Source of the DNA: Sepioteuthis lessoniana
Taxonomy: Eukaryota; Mollusca; Cephalopoda; Myopsida; Loliginidae
Reading direction: 5' to 3'
Assembly: GCA_963585895.1 (NCBI GenBank)
Contig: OY757924.1
Coordinates: 58,923,440 to 58,987,439 of the forward strand
DNA: 64,000 bases
The position numbers and the translations under genes were made by a program. The notes beneath the pieces are model-generated. The model had not been told where the DNA came from. It did no database searches and saw only the letters and a program-made list of their open reading frames with translations. This document shows, piece by piece, positions 41,295-52,992 of this stretch. Every line of letters begins with the position of its first letter. Within the stretch, counting starts at the first letter, position 1.

Positions 41295-42165
41295 ATATAT
41301 TGGGCCATTCATCAGGGTTGTAGAATACGCCAACTATATCTCTGCAGAGTGGTAAGATACCCCTACAGCCCAATGAGTATCCTAGATATGACACTAAACA
41401 ATCCGATGGTAAGGCTTCAGTCCTGGAACATTGGGAATGGGGAGTTACCCTTTATTGCCGTTACTCCTGGCCCACTCTGACCTGAAGTAGTGTTGCATAC
41501 GAGTCGTCAATCAGAGACGCACCTGTGTAAATAAGCGGAAGAAGGTCACGTGATCTATCGGAAGTTGTGAAAGTTTGAAATGATATATGAGATGCCTGCT
41601 TGTCTGTTCAAGTCTGTTGGAGTCAGAGCCAGCTTCCAGTCACTGAAACCGCCCGGCTGGTATGTCAACAGAAGAAGTATTTATGGGTCAATATAGAAAT
41701 CTGTCGTCTCCGCCTGTCCACCCGTCCGTCCCTCTCACACACCACAGCTTTGATTCTTAGAAGAATAAAGAAAGTTATATTATTATAAAGAAGTGTTGTC
41801 CTTGATCTTTCATCGAGGTATACAACAAAAGCATTCTATTAGGGTCCTTTATATGAGTCCGATAGAACTATTAAATCTTTTACAATACTTAAAACCATTT
41901 AACTGTGCAATTTGGAATGGAATTACTGGAGTTAATTGTAATACTTGAAACCATTTTACTGTGAGCAAATAAAACTATGAGTGTTGGTTAGCAATATTTG
42001 AAGCCATTTAACTGTGTGCAAACAAATAAACTCTGGCTCGTTTACAAATTGTTAAGTTCAAACTATTCGTTAAAAGATATATACTTGATATATAATTATA
42101 AATATGATTTGGCATTAAATAACTTATATAATTGATAAGGCGCACAAACCAGCCAGCTAACCATA
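41295..42165 (-). mobile_element. Family C right arm split by solo LTR
   Basis: Inverted-arm landmarks: GTAGAATACGCCAACTATAT, TATGACACTAAACAATCCGA, CCTTTATTGCCGTTACTCC, then (after the LTR) TATTAGGGTCCTTTATATGA, ~55-bp subrepeats (AAACCATTTAACTGTG), and the end GGCATTAAATAACTTATATA. The left arm is absent. Confidence 0.7.
41491..41827 (+). mobile_element. Candidate solo LTR (337 bp)
   Basis: Interrupts family C between GAAGTAG and the counterpart AAAGCATTCTATTAGGG. It begins TGTTGCATAC and ends GTATACAACA: TG...CA with 10-bp inverted ends differing at one base. It has an AATAAA at about 41764-41769, near the 3' part, as expected for a polyadenylation signal in R. No internal retrotransposon region is present, so it would be a solo LTR. 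The flanking duplication is not clear. Confidence 0.6.
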
Positions 42166-42255
42166 CATATATAACCAGCCCCTCCGCACGAACAGAATGT
42201 GACACCGGGTCATTTTAATAGGTTTGAATTCAGAGTTTTCCTTCTCCTGGATTTA
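42166..42255 (-). mobile_element. SINE B 3' fragment, reverse
   Basis: ACCAGCCCCTCCGCACGAAC, AGAATGTGACACCGGGTC and GAATTCAGAGTTTTCCTTCT. Confidence 0.75.
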
Positions 42256-42954
42256 CAATAAGGCCAAATTACTTCTGTAAGCCCTTTCTTTACTATATAT
42301 ATTCTAACAAACTGATCTCTCCCCCAACCTGTTTCACAGGGTTTTTTTTATCATGATCCCCAACAAATAAACTCCTAATGAAAAACAAACAAACAAATAA
42401 CCAACTAATTATCTAAAGTTTATCATTAATTCCTAAGACCTCTCCTTTGAATTTCTTTTCAGTCTTATTTTCTTTAACTTGATTCGGCATTAAATGACCG
42501 ATGAGGTTGATATGCCGTACAACAAAACAAAACAAAAACAAATTCTCCTGGAATGGTCACTATATTTAGGCAACAGTGTTTAGTATTGCCATACTATTTA
42601 CTGATAACTGGAGGATAAATAGTTTTATTAATACCATTCCCGAGGATATTATGTTTAGAATTTGAACTTGGGTTAACATGTCTATTTCCAAAGATGATTT
42701 TTCCAAGCTCATTTTTGTATGCAGTTAACTGGTTTCAGGTATTGCAATAACACACTAATAGTTTTCTTTGGGTAGAATTAAATTGTTCCACGAATTTGCA
42801 ATAATAAATAGTTTTACTAACACAGTAAAAAAAGTCCAAGTCTTGCTTTAAAACACTAATAGTTTTGTTTGCATTCAGTTAATCGGTTTCAAGAATTTTT
42901 AGTTGACACTGGTAATTCTATTCAACATCATTCATTCGTTGGCACAAAGTTAAA
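42256..42954. other. Family C end and degraded arm-like sequence
   Basis: A right-end motif CGGCATTAAATGACCGATGA...TTGATATGCC at 42485-42515 with an ACAAAACAAAAC tail. The following 42540-42950 carries TTAACTGGTTTCAGGTATTG-like subrepeats, resembling decayed family C arm sequence. Confidence 0.5.
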
Positions 42955-44215
42955 TAGTTTTAAGTATAGAAAATCATTAAATATTTCTATTTGAACCATA
43001 GATGGGGATCTAACTGGTACTACCACTCCAGGATAGAGTATACCTTGGACAAATGCCCATAATCAGATACTTCACATCACCCATAGTTCCAGATTTTTTG
43101 TATCATATACAGGACCTTGATTTGGGTGGGGGTCTTACCCGTCTGTCTGGCCTAGTCAGCTGGGGCTGCAGAATATACTGACTGCATCTCTGACACTAAA
43201 CAATCTGATGGGGAGGACTCAATAATGCTGGAGCTTTGGGAAATGCTGAGTTCCCCTTTATTATCATTGCTCTTTGGTGTACTTTTGATTCGGAGCTGTA
43301 GCGCCTGATAGGGTCCTATGTAAGGGTCAAATCGAAGTAAACTGTGAACTTATACTAACTTGAATTGTTTGAAATGGAACTGTTTTTACATTTAATTGTA
43401 TGTAAACAAAAAGCATACCTATGCAAAAATAAATTGTTTGAAATAGAACTGTTTATCTTTATAAAAATGGATTTGGCATTGAATAACAAATGTTGTATTT
43501 TGACCTTCGGCCCGAGCAAACATGCCATTACAAAGTGATGCACCGGAAGGAAGTGACACATTCCAATGGCCAGTAATCGAAAGAGATCGCGTGGGCGTGC
43601 TTAGCTGATGAAATGGGACACGATGAAAAATCCCATGATACTCTCATAGACTGACGCACAGGAAGAGAGTGACCTCTGAACTGCATGACAGTTATTTCCG
43701 CTTGATGACGATCAAACATGCCATTCCAAAGATCGAGTAAGCGATTGAGTGGGCGTGAACTATTATATAACTCAGTCAAGACAAGAAGTGGGAGTTACAG
43801 TTAGATTTGGAGATAAGTTGCTGATAAGATGTGGTAGGGAAAACCACGCCAGGCCGATGGGGCCCTTGGAGCCCCTGATGAGTTGGGGTCCAGTGAAGTG
43901 CTGATAAAATATAGTAGAGAAATCCAGCAGAGAGATGGGCCCCTGGGCCTCCGGTTGAGCAGCCCTGGAGAAAGACACAACGTTGACGGCCATAAGAGTG
44001 GGGGTCAATATATTGGAGTTCTGTTCGGTCTCCAACTTCCTCTCACAAGAAAACCTTGAATAACCTTTTCGAACCCTTACAATAAAGTGAGAGGTATATA
44101 TATTTGTTAAAAAAGTCTTCCTGCGTCTTTATTATTGTGATTCTTTCTGCGTGATACTGCATATGAGAATAAAACACAAACAATAAAACCAAACCAAACC
44201 AAACCAAACGAAAGC
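42955..44215. mobile_element. Foldback family C copy carrying candidate LTR
   Basis: Left arm: ATTTGAACCATAGATGGGGA, GGTACTACCACTCCAGG, GGGTGGGGGTCTTACCCGTC. Almost no centre: the inverted arm starts at once at 43155 (AGTCAGCTGGGGCTGCAGAA, ATCTGATGGGGAGGACTC, GGTCCTATGTAAGGGTC). The arm reaches TTTGGCATTGAATAAC at 43487, is interrupted by 43491-44182, and closes with AATAAAACCAAACCAAACC. Confidence 0.7.
43491..44182 (+). mobile_element. Candidate solo LTR (~690 bp)
   Basis: A less AT-rich block inserted exactly in a family C end. It starts TGTTGTATTTTGACC and ends ATAAAACACAAACA. It has AATAAAGTGAG at about 44090 followed by a T-rich U5-like end (CTTCCTGCGTCTTTATTATT). It contains two similar halves near 43500-43560 and 43680-43740 (CAAACATGCCATT(A/C)CAAAG, GTGGGCGTG). 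ACAAA lies next to both edges. No coding region. The precise ends are uncertain. Confidence 0.45.
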
Positions 44216-44625
44216 AAACCAATCAGCCGTCTGTTGAGCTGGAGTTAGTGCATTCTCTGGCTCCAGCCGAAATTTCAACGAGTCCTTCAAACTGACAAAT
44301 CTTCAACAACAGAATCTTAGAAGACGATGTTGTCTACGTCATTTGACGCAACTGAACCTGTAGATTTTACATCATACTGTCCTTTTTCTATGCGTATGCT
44401 TTTAAAAATATATTTCTTCATCACTAACAATTTATGTTAGGGTGGTTTTCCTCGTAGATAGGTCATTTATCAAAATCTTGGTACCGCACACAGACTGAAT
44501 GCGCAAGATTACTATTGACCATACAAATGGGTTTACCAACCAGTTGAGATGTCTTGATAAGGTTTTTTAATGAAACTGGCTTAGTTAATAATAACTCGAA
44601 TACATTGCAAGTATGAATGGTGTGT
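44216..44625. other. Unassigned
   Basis: No recognised gene or element. Confidence 0.4.
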
Positions 44626-44634
44626 TATTGGATT

Positions 44635-44878
44635 GTTAGCTAATGGTCCAGGAGACCGGGGTTCAATCGCAAGCTGAGTCATACCAAAGAGTCAAAAAAT
44701 GGTATTTTATGCCACCTTGCTTAACACTCGGTATTATAAGATAATGATCAAAGGTAAAATGGAACAATTCAGGGAATGGAGTAGCTCCCTCCACTACACC
44801 TCGGTGTAGTAGCTATTGAAAAGAGAGCCTTCTGGTCACCCTCGACTAAGGTCACCAACTTTACTTTTACTTTACTTG
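44635..44878 (+). mobile_element. SINE A, forward, with 9-bp TSD
   Basis: Head GCTAATGGTCCAGGAGACC, box B GGGTTCAATCGC, GTCATACCAAAGAGTC and CCACTACACCTCGGTGTAGT, ending GTCACCAACTTTACTTTTAC. TATTGGATT flanks at 44626-44634 and 44879-44887. Confidence 0.85.
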
Positions 44879-44923
44879 TATTGGATTACATTGTACTTCT
44901 AGCGTCATTTCAGTATCCTGAAC

Positions 44924-44960
<37 letters not shown>

Positions 44961-45096
44961 TTAGAATATTAGACGTATTGAATACGAGATAACCCGAAGA
45001 TAGACAACGTGAAGCTGTGAATTTCTATCCTGATTTATTATGATAACATTCAATATTTGAAATATTTTACACCCCCAAACACACATGCACACATAT
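44879..45096. other. (TA)n tract and unassigned
   Basis: TA repeats at 44929-44958; otherwise nothing recognised. Confidence 0.5.
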
Positions 45097-45365
45097 ACAC
45101 ACACATCATTATCATCACCAGGTCTCGCTGATTGCACGGAGTCTCCGGAACCTCTCACCATCCATCCCTATCATCCATCACTCTTGGTGGTTCTTCCAAG
45201 ATGCATCCTGTGTGCGCACAGAGCTGTTACAAGTAAGTTTTTGCTGGTTGGTCTTCTCGGGTTCGTCCTGTGCAGGAGTTCAAAAGAGAATGTCACTCGT
45301 GAATTCAATCTTGCTTTTGTAACTGTACCCAGCATGTCATGTTCGTCTTACTTCAATGGTTGCGA
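45097..45365 (-). pseudogene. Decayed RTE 3' copy, reverse
   Basis: Starts at a degenerate CATCATTATCATCACC tail. It encodes in reverse the C-terminal region (TCCATCCCTATCATCCATCA, CACAGAGCTGTTACAAG, CTTGCTTTTGTAACTGTACC, GTCATGTTCGTCTTACTTC). It is about 270 bp and strongly diverged. Confidence 0.75.
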
Positions 45366-45434
45366 TATGGCAATGAATAAAGTTATATACTAAAACCTTA
45401 AGAGAAAGAGACGTGAGTAGTATTAAAACAATTG

Positions 45435-45760
45435 GGGGTGGAATACGATTTGACAAAGGGTTGATCTTTCTTGGATCAACTTGAAAATACCACTACAAAT
45501 CTTTCTGTTTTTTAGTGGGAATTTCAGATATCGACCACAAGATAAGAATTTTATGACAAAGTGTATGACTTTTTCTTTACTTATATAAAATTGTCATCAT
45601 CCATTATCTTGTCTCCGCCAAATTTTTTGGTGATGCCCGCAATAACATATTTTAGTTTATTTGATAATTTTCATAATAAAATTTGAATGGAACTAAAAAA
45701 TATCCTATGAATAGACATAAAGAAATTTTGTCTCTTGAATAAATATTTACCAAATTTTTA
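45435..45760. repeat. Dispersed repeat E, copy 2
   Basis: Partner of 28140-28520: TGATCTTTCTTGGATCAACT, GTGTATGACTTTTTCTTTAC, CTTGTCTCCGCCAAATTTTT, AATGGAACT and ATGAATAGACATAA in the same order and orientation. Confidence 0.55.
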
Positions 45761-46429
45761 GATGCTCTTTACTTACATTCAATTCTTTTGATTTCATCAT
45801 AGATTATAGCAGAAATGAATTTCTATTTAACGAATTTAAGTCAATGATTTGAGTTTTTTCTTTAATGATGGGAAAAGCTTGTGATCGAAATTTTCTTGAC
45901 TGTTCTTTACATGTTATAGGTGAACTTTTTCAAGACCACGCTTTCAAAACCCAACCTATCCAACTGAGCCGGATTATCTCAGCTTTACTTCGATTATTTA
46001 GCGAGATCCTGCGCTTTAAGCTTGACTTGACCAAAAGTCAGAATAGATGAACATTTAGGGATTATTCTACGTTTCCTCCAATTAGAAAGCCTCATTCTTA
46101 GCTGTTTCAGAATGACCAGTTTTTCAGAAAGTGAAAATAAATTTTCTTACCACATTCTTAAGGGTTCTGGAATTTTGCCACCGGTAAAACATACTGATAA
46201 TTGCACTTTCATTCTAATACGCCATTCTAAACATGCAACAATTATCAATTGATTGGTTTTGATCAAACAGTCATTGATTTATCACCAATTAGACAAAAAT
46301 CACTTTGACTTGTTTAAAGATTCAACAAGTTGAATATAAAGAATAAAATGCATTCTACAAATGGAAAATCTGTAGAAGCAGTTGTAGACGCCAAAAAAAG
46401 TGGACCCTATTGGTGGGTCTTGAAATAAG
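45761..46429. other. Unassigned
   Basis: AT-rich. A short open stretch at 45865-46050 has no motif I can identify. Confidence 0.4.
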
Positions 46430-46700
46430 TATTTTTCCAAACCTTCCGCAGGAGCAGGATGTGACACATGAACAGGTTTAAATTCAGAGTTTTCCTTCGT
46501 TCCGACCAGTTGTCACACCAAGTTTAAAAACCCCAATCTGCCCAACTATTTACTCATAGATAGACTGAGAAAATGGAATGGATACCTTTTCAAATCATAT
46601 TACCGCTATGTGAAATGCTAACAGCCTAATCAAGGATTTGAACTCGGTTCACCGTGTCCATTTTCCTCAGCGGTAACCATTACACTACGAGCCCCTCTCT
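46430..46700 (-). mobile_element. SINE B, reverse, diverged
   Basis: CCTTCCGCAGGAGCAGGATG, AATTCAGAGTTTTCCTTC, CTATTTACTCATAGATAGAC, GGATTTGAACTCGG (box B reverse) and CGGTAACCATTACACTACGA (box A reverse). Essentially full length. Confidence 0.8.
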
Positions 46701-47089
46701 CTATATAGGGCCTGGAATACGTCCACTGCAAAAAAAACCCCACCCCCTCCAAAAAAAAACCCGGAAAGGTGCGTTCTGGGTAAAATATTAAGTACATCCA
46801 ATGGTGAGGCTCCTGTTCTTGAACTCTGGTGAATGTAACGTAAGCTCTTGATTAACATTACTTCCATTTCTACTCTGATTCACACACTGTGATGATCAAA
46901 TCTATCGATCAAATATATCTATCGGAAAATTAATGTTTAATCAGAAAACTTGAAACTAACTGAGTAAAAGTTATTCTTTAAGCATACTTATTTGAAGACG
47001 TAATTGTTTATGAGGATTTTTTTGTTATTTAAAACTATCAAATGCTAGAAAGGCTAAAATTGTGTACAAATAATTGGTGTTAGATTTGG
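46701..47089. other. Unassigned; weak family C traces
   Basis: 46790-46870 (CCAATGGTGAGGCTCCTGTT) resembles the inverted arm of family C; otherwise AT-rich and unrecognised. Confidence 0.4.
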
Positions 47090-47271
47090 CTTATTATTAT
47101 TATTTTTATTAGCATTATTAATATTATTCACTCTTTAGAGCTTTTCCCATCTGCGTTAGCCGAAGGTTTTTCACTGGAGTCTGAGTGACAGCAAGTCTCC
47201 TCAAGTCTTCAGGACTCTTCTCAGTATTCTGGTCGTTCTTAATAATGCTGTCGTTTGGTTGGTCTCAACCC
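47090..47271 (-). pseudogene. RLE-LINE short 3' copy, reverse
   Basis: TTATTATTATTATTTTTATT tail, then CACTCTTTAGAGCTTTTCCC and the ARRLKSSGLF...(ILRRVLE) region. It is truncated at 47271 where a pure (TTA)n tract (47272-47332) starts. Confidence 0.75.
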
Positions 47272-47330
<59 letters not shown>

Positions 47331-47744
47331 CACTCATTTGAGGCTATTTCACACCAACGTTAGCCGATGGTTTTCCTTATGAGCAAGAGTGACAGCAAGT
47401 TTCTTCAAGTCACCAAGACGCTTCTCAGTATTCTGGACGATCTTAATAATACTGCTGTTTTGATGGTCTCTACTTGTTCTTTTATCTCCCAGTCTTCCAA
47501 TCCCTTAACCGATCTTTAATGGATTTTACCAAGCGCACCAATAACAACTGGTATCACTGCATCATAAAGTTCCATATTGTTTTTAACTCTCTAGCAAGGT
47601 TTAGGAACTTATTTATCTCTTTTTTCGTTTTTTTAAAACTTAACTCTATGATCTGCTGGTACAGCAAAGTTCACTATTTGGTGGACTCTAACTAGGTCTG
47701 GTAGTCTGGCCGGGGATAATTGACATGCTAGTATCTTTATATTA

Positions 47745-48100
47745 CAGATTGCGCCGTCGGTTGGAGTTTTAGAATACACCGAGTGCATAACTGCAGACGG
47801 ATAAGATTCCTCCAACGAGTGTCCTGATATATGACACTAAACTATCTGAGGGTGAGGCTCCAGTAATGCTGGAGCTTTGGGGAATGCGGAGTACCCCTTC
47901 ATTGCCATCGCTCCCAGGTCCACTCTGGCCTGGAGTGGTAGCACCTGATAAGGTGTATCTAGGGTTCAAATAGAACTAAACTGTGAACCTATACTTAACT
48001 GAATAGCTTAAAATAGAACTGCTTTTGTATAAAAATGGGTATGGCATTATATAACCTACAAAAGTTGATATGCCATAAAACCCAAAACTAACAAACAAGC
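47745..48100 (-). mobile_element. Family C solo right arm
   Basis: GAGTTTTAGAATACACCGAG, GCAGACGGATAAGATTCC, CCAACGAGTGTCCTGATATA, GAATGCGGAGTACCCCTTCA, CTCCCAGGTCCACTCTGGCC, then GGCATTATATAACCTACAAA and TGATATGCCATAAAACCC. It is inserted in the RLE LINE, with no left arm. Confidence 0.75.
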
Positions 48101-48427
48101 AATCAATATCACAGTGAACTTTGTGCGTCTCATTTTGCAGGACGGATCCAGGGTTGTGCATATTTCATAGGGTACCGTGGTTACACTTCAATTTCTTGCG
48201 CGATTCCCAGTGGACCACCTCCTACACCTAGTCATGTCTAATCTTATACTTTTGTTGCGATAATTTACTGCATTCATTCATTATAAAATTGATCGTTTCT
48301 TCTCTATCACCACATAACCTACATGTTTTTGTTTCTGTGGCTTACCATAGTTGGTCCTTATTGCGTTGTTTTTTTAAATATTTTTAGAAAAGCTTCATTT
48401 TTTCTTTAAAGGTATCCATATTTACCA

Positions 48428-48714
48428 ACCCCACCGCTCGGGCAGGATATGACACAAGGTCAATTTTTAAGCGGAGTTTAACAGGTTTGAATTCAGAGTT
48501 TTCCTTCTCCTAGATTAGTTGCCTCACCAAGGCAGAAGAAAATCAGTCTGCCCTACTATTTACCCATAGCTGGAGGGAGACTATTTTGATTCATACCTTT
48601 CCCAAGGGTATTAGTGCTATGTAAAATGCAATCAGTCTCGTCCAGGATTTGAACTTGTGTCGCCGTGTTCATCTCCTACGACGATAACCATTACACCACG
48701 GACACCACCTTTTT
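48428..48714 (-). mobile_element. SINE B, reverse, with 13-bp TSD
   Basis: Full SINE B: ATATTTACCAACCCCACCGC at left, reverse box B GGATTTGAACTTG and reverse box A GATAACCATTACACCACGG at right. TTTAAAGGYATCC flanks at 48415-48427 and 48715-48727. Confidence 0.9.
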
Positions 48715-49263
48715 TTTAAAGGCATCCTTTGTTACCTATGTCCTTGTTTTCTCCGTTGGGGTTTTGCTTTTGTCGCTTGAAATTTTCATACAGTTGTTTT
48801 TCTTCCCATTTTTGTTCTCTTGTTATCTTGTTCTTTTGATTCTTTGTGTTGACTGTGTTGTTTCTTGTCGCTGTAATCGCTCTTTCCGGCGCTTTTTTAT
48901 GTAGTCTTCGAGTGACTGTATCGATGCATCTACGCAATCTTCGATGTTTCCTCCTTCTTTTCTTGAGACGAAATGTCTGTCTACTTCATCTCTGGGATGT
49001 AATACATTATTTATGGTCATTAGTGTTCTTGTTCTCTGGTAAATCTTTTGAAGCTCTTTCTACGTCCACTACAAAAATTGTTCCGAGTATCTTACAAGGC
49101 GGATAGCCCAAGTGTTTATTCCTTTGTGGAGATTTCTGATACCTAGTTTTGTTTCGAGTAGTTTTCTCGTTCTCTTGAGATATATTTCTAAACTTTTTTC
49201 TTTCATCTCCACTTGTTTGATTGTGTCCGCTTCCAATATTCCCAAGAATTTGTATTCAATTTT

Positions 49264-50335
49264 TTTTTAAGAGTTTTTCACACCAGTGTTAGTAGATGGT
49301 TTTTCACTGGAGTCTGAGCGACAGCAAGTCTCTTCTAGTCTCCGAGACTCTTCTCAGAATTTTTGCTGATCCCAACAATACTAGTTTGGATGGTCTCCAC
49401 TTGTCCTCTTTTTTCCAAATCCTCCAGTCCCTGAAACACACATTTGGTGACTGTAACGTGAATATTAATTACTATTGGCGTCACAGTCATTTTAATGTTC
49501 TATATTTTTTTTCAGTTCTTTGCAAGATCTTGGTAGTTATCTCTTTTTGGCTTTCTTTCAGTTTTACCCGATGATCAGCCGGAATGCCAAAGTCCACTTT
49601 TCGGCAGGTTTTCTTATTTTTGTTGACTATCTCTTGATCTGTTTGTCTAGCCGAGATAAGTGATCGTTTATATCTTGAAATCCCCAAGAATTTTGTGTCT
49701 TATTTTCCGGGACAGATTCTGGGTTGAGCATATATTACTTGTTCATATGATCACTAGAAACCTCTTGCACAGTTACTAGTGAATCATCTTTCCTACGCAG
49801 TTGTGTCTTGTCTCATACTCTTTTTGCGCTAATTTACATCATTCGGTTATTATGTGATTGATCGTTTCGTCTCTATCACCATATCTTCTACATCGCTTCT
49901 TTTGTTGTTTTTTGTCTATTCTTGCTTTGACATATTTAATCCTTATGCTGTTTTTTATGCTACTATCAGAAGAGAAGAGATTTAGTTTCTCTCTTAAGGT
50001 TTCATTTTCTTTGTCGTGTGTTTGTTTTTTCGTGTGAGATTTCGTTTGTTTGTCGCTTGAAATATTCATACTGTTGTTCTTCTTCCTATCTGTGTTTACT
50101 AATTTTTTTTTCTTCGGTTGATGCCCGTGTAATCTGTAACGGTTCTGGTGGCTGTGATCAGTCGTCCTCTGAAGTTTTTTGTTTTCTTCCATTCGTTGTA
50201 TTGATGCATTGACGATTTCTTGAACGTTTACAAGTCCCTTTCTCCCTTCTTTTCTTGTCACGTATAGTCTTTCTACGTCATCTCTGGGCTGTTAGGCCTT
50301 ATGCATCGTCATGATCTTTCTTGTTCTCTGATTCA
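49264..50335 (-). pseudogene. RLE-LINE copy, reverse
   Basis: Directly abuts the 5' end of the previous copy. AAGAGTTTTTCACACCAGTG is its 3' end, followed by the C-terminal region, VDFGIPADHRVKLKE core (49550-49600), LISARQTDQEIV (mutated RPD), damaged CCHC (CRRYGDRDETINHIIT, 49845-49895), and on to GRKGLVNVQEIVNASI near 50235. The 5' flank is ATTCATTATTACTATTATTA, again TTA-rich. No (TTA)n separates it from the preceding copy, only a T-run. Confidence 0.8.
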
Positions 50336-51734
50336 TTATTACTATTATTATCTACTTGAGAACTTTTATGTTCTTGCAAAGAATGCCTGACTTCGGCATT
50401 AAATAATCAAACGATGGTTGACATGGCCATAAACCAACCAACCAGCCAGCCAACCAGCCAACCAACTAACCAAGTAAAACGAAGTGATATAAGTTGTGTT
50501 CTGTCAGGAAAAGTTACCTTAAAGTCGCAGTTTAAAAGAAAGGTGAAAAATATGGCGTTATAAAAAATCAATATTGAATTTACATCCGAGACGTATGGTT
50601 GATTTTGCTAATGTTCTGAAGCTAATATGAATAAATATCAAAATATTCATATCAAGCAAACTTCTTAAACGTCATAAAATATTCATTTTCTTACTAAATC
50701 GGTCTCTCGGCGATTTAGCTAAAACATAGTGATAATTGTGTCCTTTCCAGGCATTGATTTAATGAAAAAATCTATAAAATTGTAAAGCCATGTTACTCTT
50801 TAACAAAAGCGACGCAAAGGCTAATGTGAAAAAAAAAAATCAAAATGCTTACAAAATAAAATAAACGGAAGAAAATATAGTAATTTACTAAGCTTAACTT
50901 AGTTTTACACAGGGGACCAAACGAAAATAACTTTTTGTTCAGTTGAAATAGTAAAATAGTACTCAGATCAGAATATTTGGCTTAAGGTACCCAATTAAAT
51001 AGTTTAAACGACCTGACAAGTTTAAAGAGTTAATAGTTACCCTTGAGCATCTTATTTTAAAATAAATAAAATGGTGGACATCTCTCTCTCTTTTTTTTTT
51101 GTTATAATGATATAGAAATAATTTTCTTCGGAAGAATATCGATTATTTCAGATTATAAACAAACTTTCAGATTATAAACAAACTTGAAGGGAAAATTTAC
51201 CAGTTTTAATTTTTAGAAGGGGCATCAGTTTGCTAAGTTACGTTTACGTCAATCAAGACATCCCTTGGCCATTCTGTTCCATTTCTATCGACAGCGTTTC
51301 ATCAGTAAAAACCAGCATAATTTCATATCCCGATCCATCTAGCTGCGGTCGGTCTTTCAGAACAAAGACCTAGGCAGTACTGTTTTGTTCATAATCCCAG
51401 CTCTTGAAAATATGGTAAAATATATTCATTGATAAAGTTTTTAATAGTTAACATTCTTGAAGAGTCAGTAGTAGCGACCGCCATTTGGAAAGTAAATGTG
51501 TTTGTTTAAAACTGTCGACAAAAATGGAACAGAATGAGTGAGAGTTATCCTGTTTAACTTTAAAAACTGTCTACCCACCTGAATATCAAACGGGTAACTT
51601 TTCCTTAAACATTTGTCGATAATCTGAAACTTTGGTTCTAAACCAATGTTATTCCGAAGAAAAATTTGCAGAATCATCCAAAACTAAAAATCTGGAATGC
51701 GTCGGAGGTTTCGTGCACTGATTTCTTTCGCGAA
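50336..51734. other. Family C end and unassigned sequence
   Basis: Right-end motif CGGCATTAAATAATCAAACG...GGTTGACATGGCCATAAACC with a (CCAA)n-like tail at 50395-50470. 50480-51734 is AT-rich with no gene or element that I recognise. Confidence 0.5.
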
Positions 51735-52290
51735 TTTTTTGAAAAGAGTTCTATTTCAAACAATTCAGTTCAGCGCAAGTACGCAGTTTAAATACAAGAT
51801 CAGTTGTAAAAAAACATTTCTATTTCAAGCTATTCAGTTTAATCAACCAGTTCTAATTAAGCTAATTCAGTTTAGTATAAGTGCGGACTTTTTTTACACA
51901 CAGTTTAGTATAAGTACAGTTTCAATGTAAAAAAATAGTTCCATTTCAAATAATTCAGTTTAGTATATGCACGCAGTTTAAATGCAAGTACACTTTAATT
52001 GTCAAAAACATTTCTATTTCAAGTATTCAGTTTAGTCAAACAATTCAGTTTAGGATAAGTATGCCGTTAGTTCTATTTACCTCAAAGATAGGGCCCTATC
52101 AGGTGCTACCACGCCGGCCAGAGTGGACCTGGGTGCGATGGCAATAAAGGGTTACTCCGCTTTTCCTAAAGCTTCAGCATTACTGGAACCTCACCATCAG
52201 ATTTTTTGGCGTCATAGCTGGACATTCGTTGGGGGGGGGGTCTTACTCCTCTGCAGAGAAGCAGTTGGTGTATTCTAACTGGGCAAGCGT
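51735..52290 (+). mobile_element. Family C solo left arm
   Basis: Six or more degenerate ~55-bp subrepeats (TTTCAAACAATTCAGTTYAG), then AGATAGGGCCCTATCAGGTG, CAGAGTGGACCTGGGTGCGA, CACCATCAGATTTTTTGGCG, ACATTCGTTGGGGGGGGGG and GCAGTTGGTGTATTCTAAC. The outer end motif is not found. Confidence 0.7.
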
Positions 52291-52941
52291 GTGCAGGTAG
52301 TTGGGTAGTTACATTAATTTTAATATACAAACGCTTAAATGGTAGTTATTGTTACAGAAAAAAAACCCACACTATTTAAAACTACTTTGAAATACCAACG
52401 ATGAGTATAATGATAATTATAACGTAATCTAGAGTATGAGTCACATTTCTCCAAAACCTGTACATTTTGGGGTGACAGACACCGAGTTGAGACGATAGAG
52501 TTAGGTAATTACATTAGTATTACGATACAGACGAATAAATGATAGTAACGTTGTCAACGATGTCAGATGCCTCATGAAATGTGCACATAGTTTTAGGGAC
52601 AATTTGTATTGTTCGTTGGCTATTTGTAATCTGACATTATTCACAGTGCATACATTCAGCTGCAAAGGACACACGCGGTTCACATTCCTCACTCTCTTCA
52701 CATTCTTGCCCTAGGCATTGTTTGCAGGAAATATGTCAAGAGAGTCTGCAGATACCTCTCCTAGTTGGCTCTTTTTTTTTAACAATTGGCGCCATATTTA
52801 ATTCTTTAATAAAAAAGGAAAAGAAATAGAATGAGACATAGAAAAAGAAAAAAAAAAACTACTTGTTGACATTGAGTTTGTCTCGCCGAAGGCCTCAGTT
52901 GTGCTCTGACGGAAAAAGATTCTATTCGCTTTTGAAGAGCA

Positions 52942-52992
<51 letters not shown>

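Larger units (their letters stand above)
47333..49263 (-). pseudogene. RLE-LINE copy with family C and SINE B insertions, reverse
   Basis: One reverse LINE copy in three pieces. Its 3' end (CACTCATTTGAGGCTATTTC) follows the (TTA)n at 47272-47332, and the C-terminus runs to the RPD region near 47720. A family C right arm interrupts at about 47745-48100. It resumes with the HNPGSVLQNETHKV region and damaged CCHC (48104-48414), is interrupted by SINE B, and resumes with the RK.KWEEKQLYENFKR region to the LGILEADTIKQV motif at about 49245. The next copy's 3' end follows directly after a T-run. Confidence 0.75.

Noticed and set aside
45865..46050. 61-codon open frame as a small gene
   Set aside because: Short, no motif, no promoter or homologous feature, and of a length expected by chance in this sequence.
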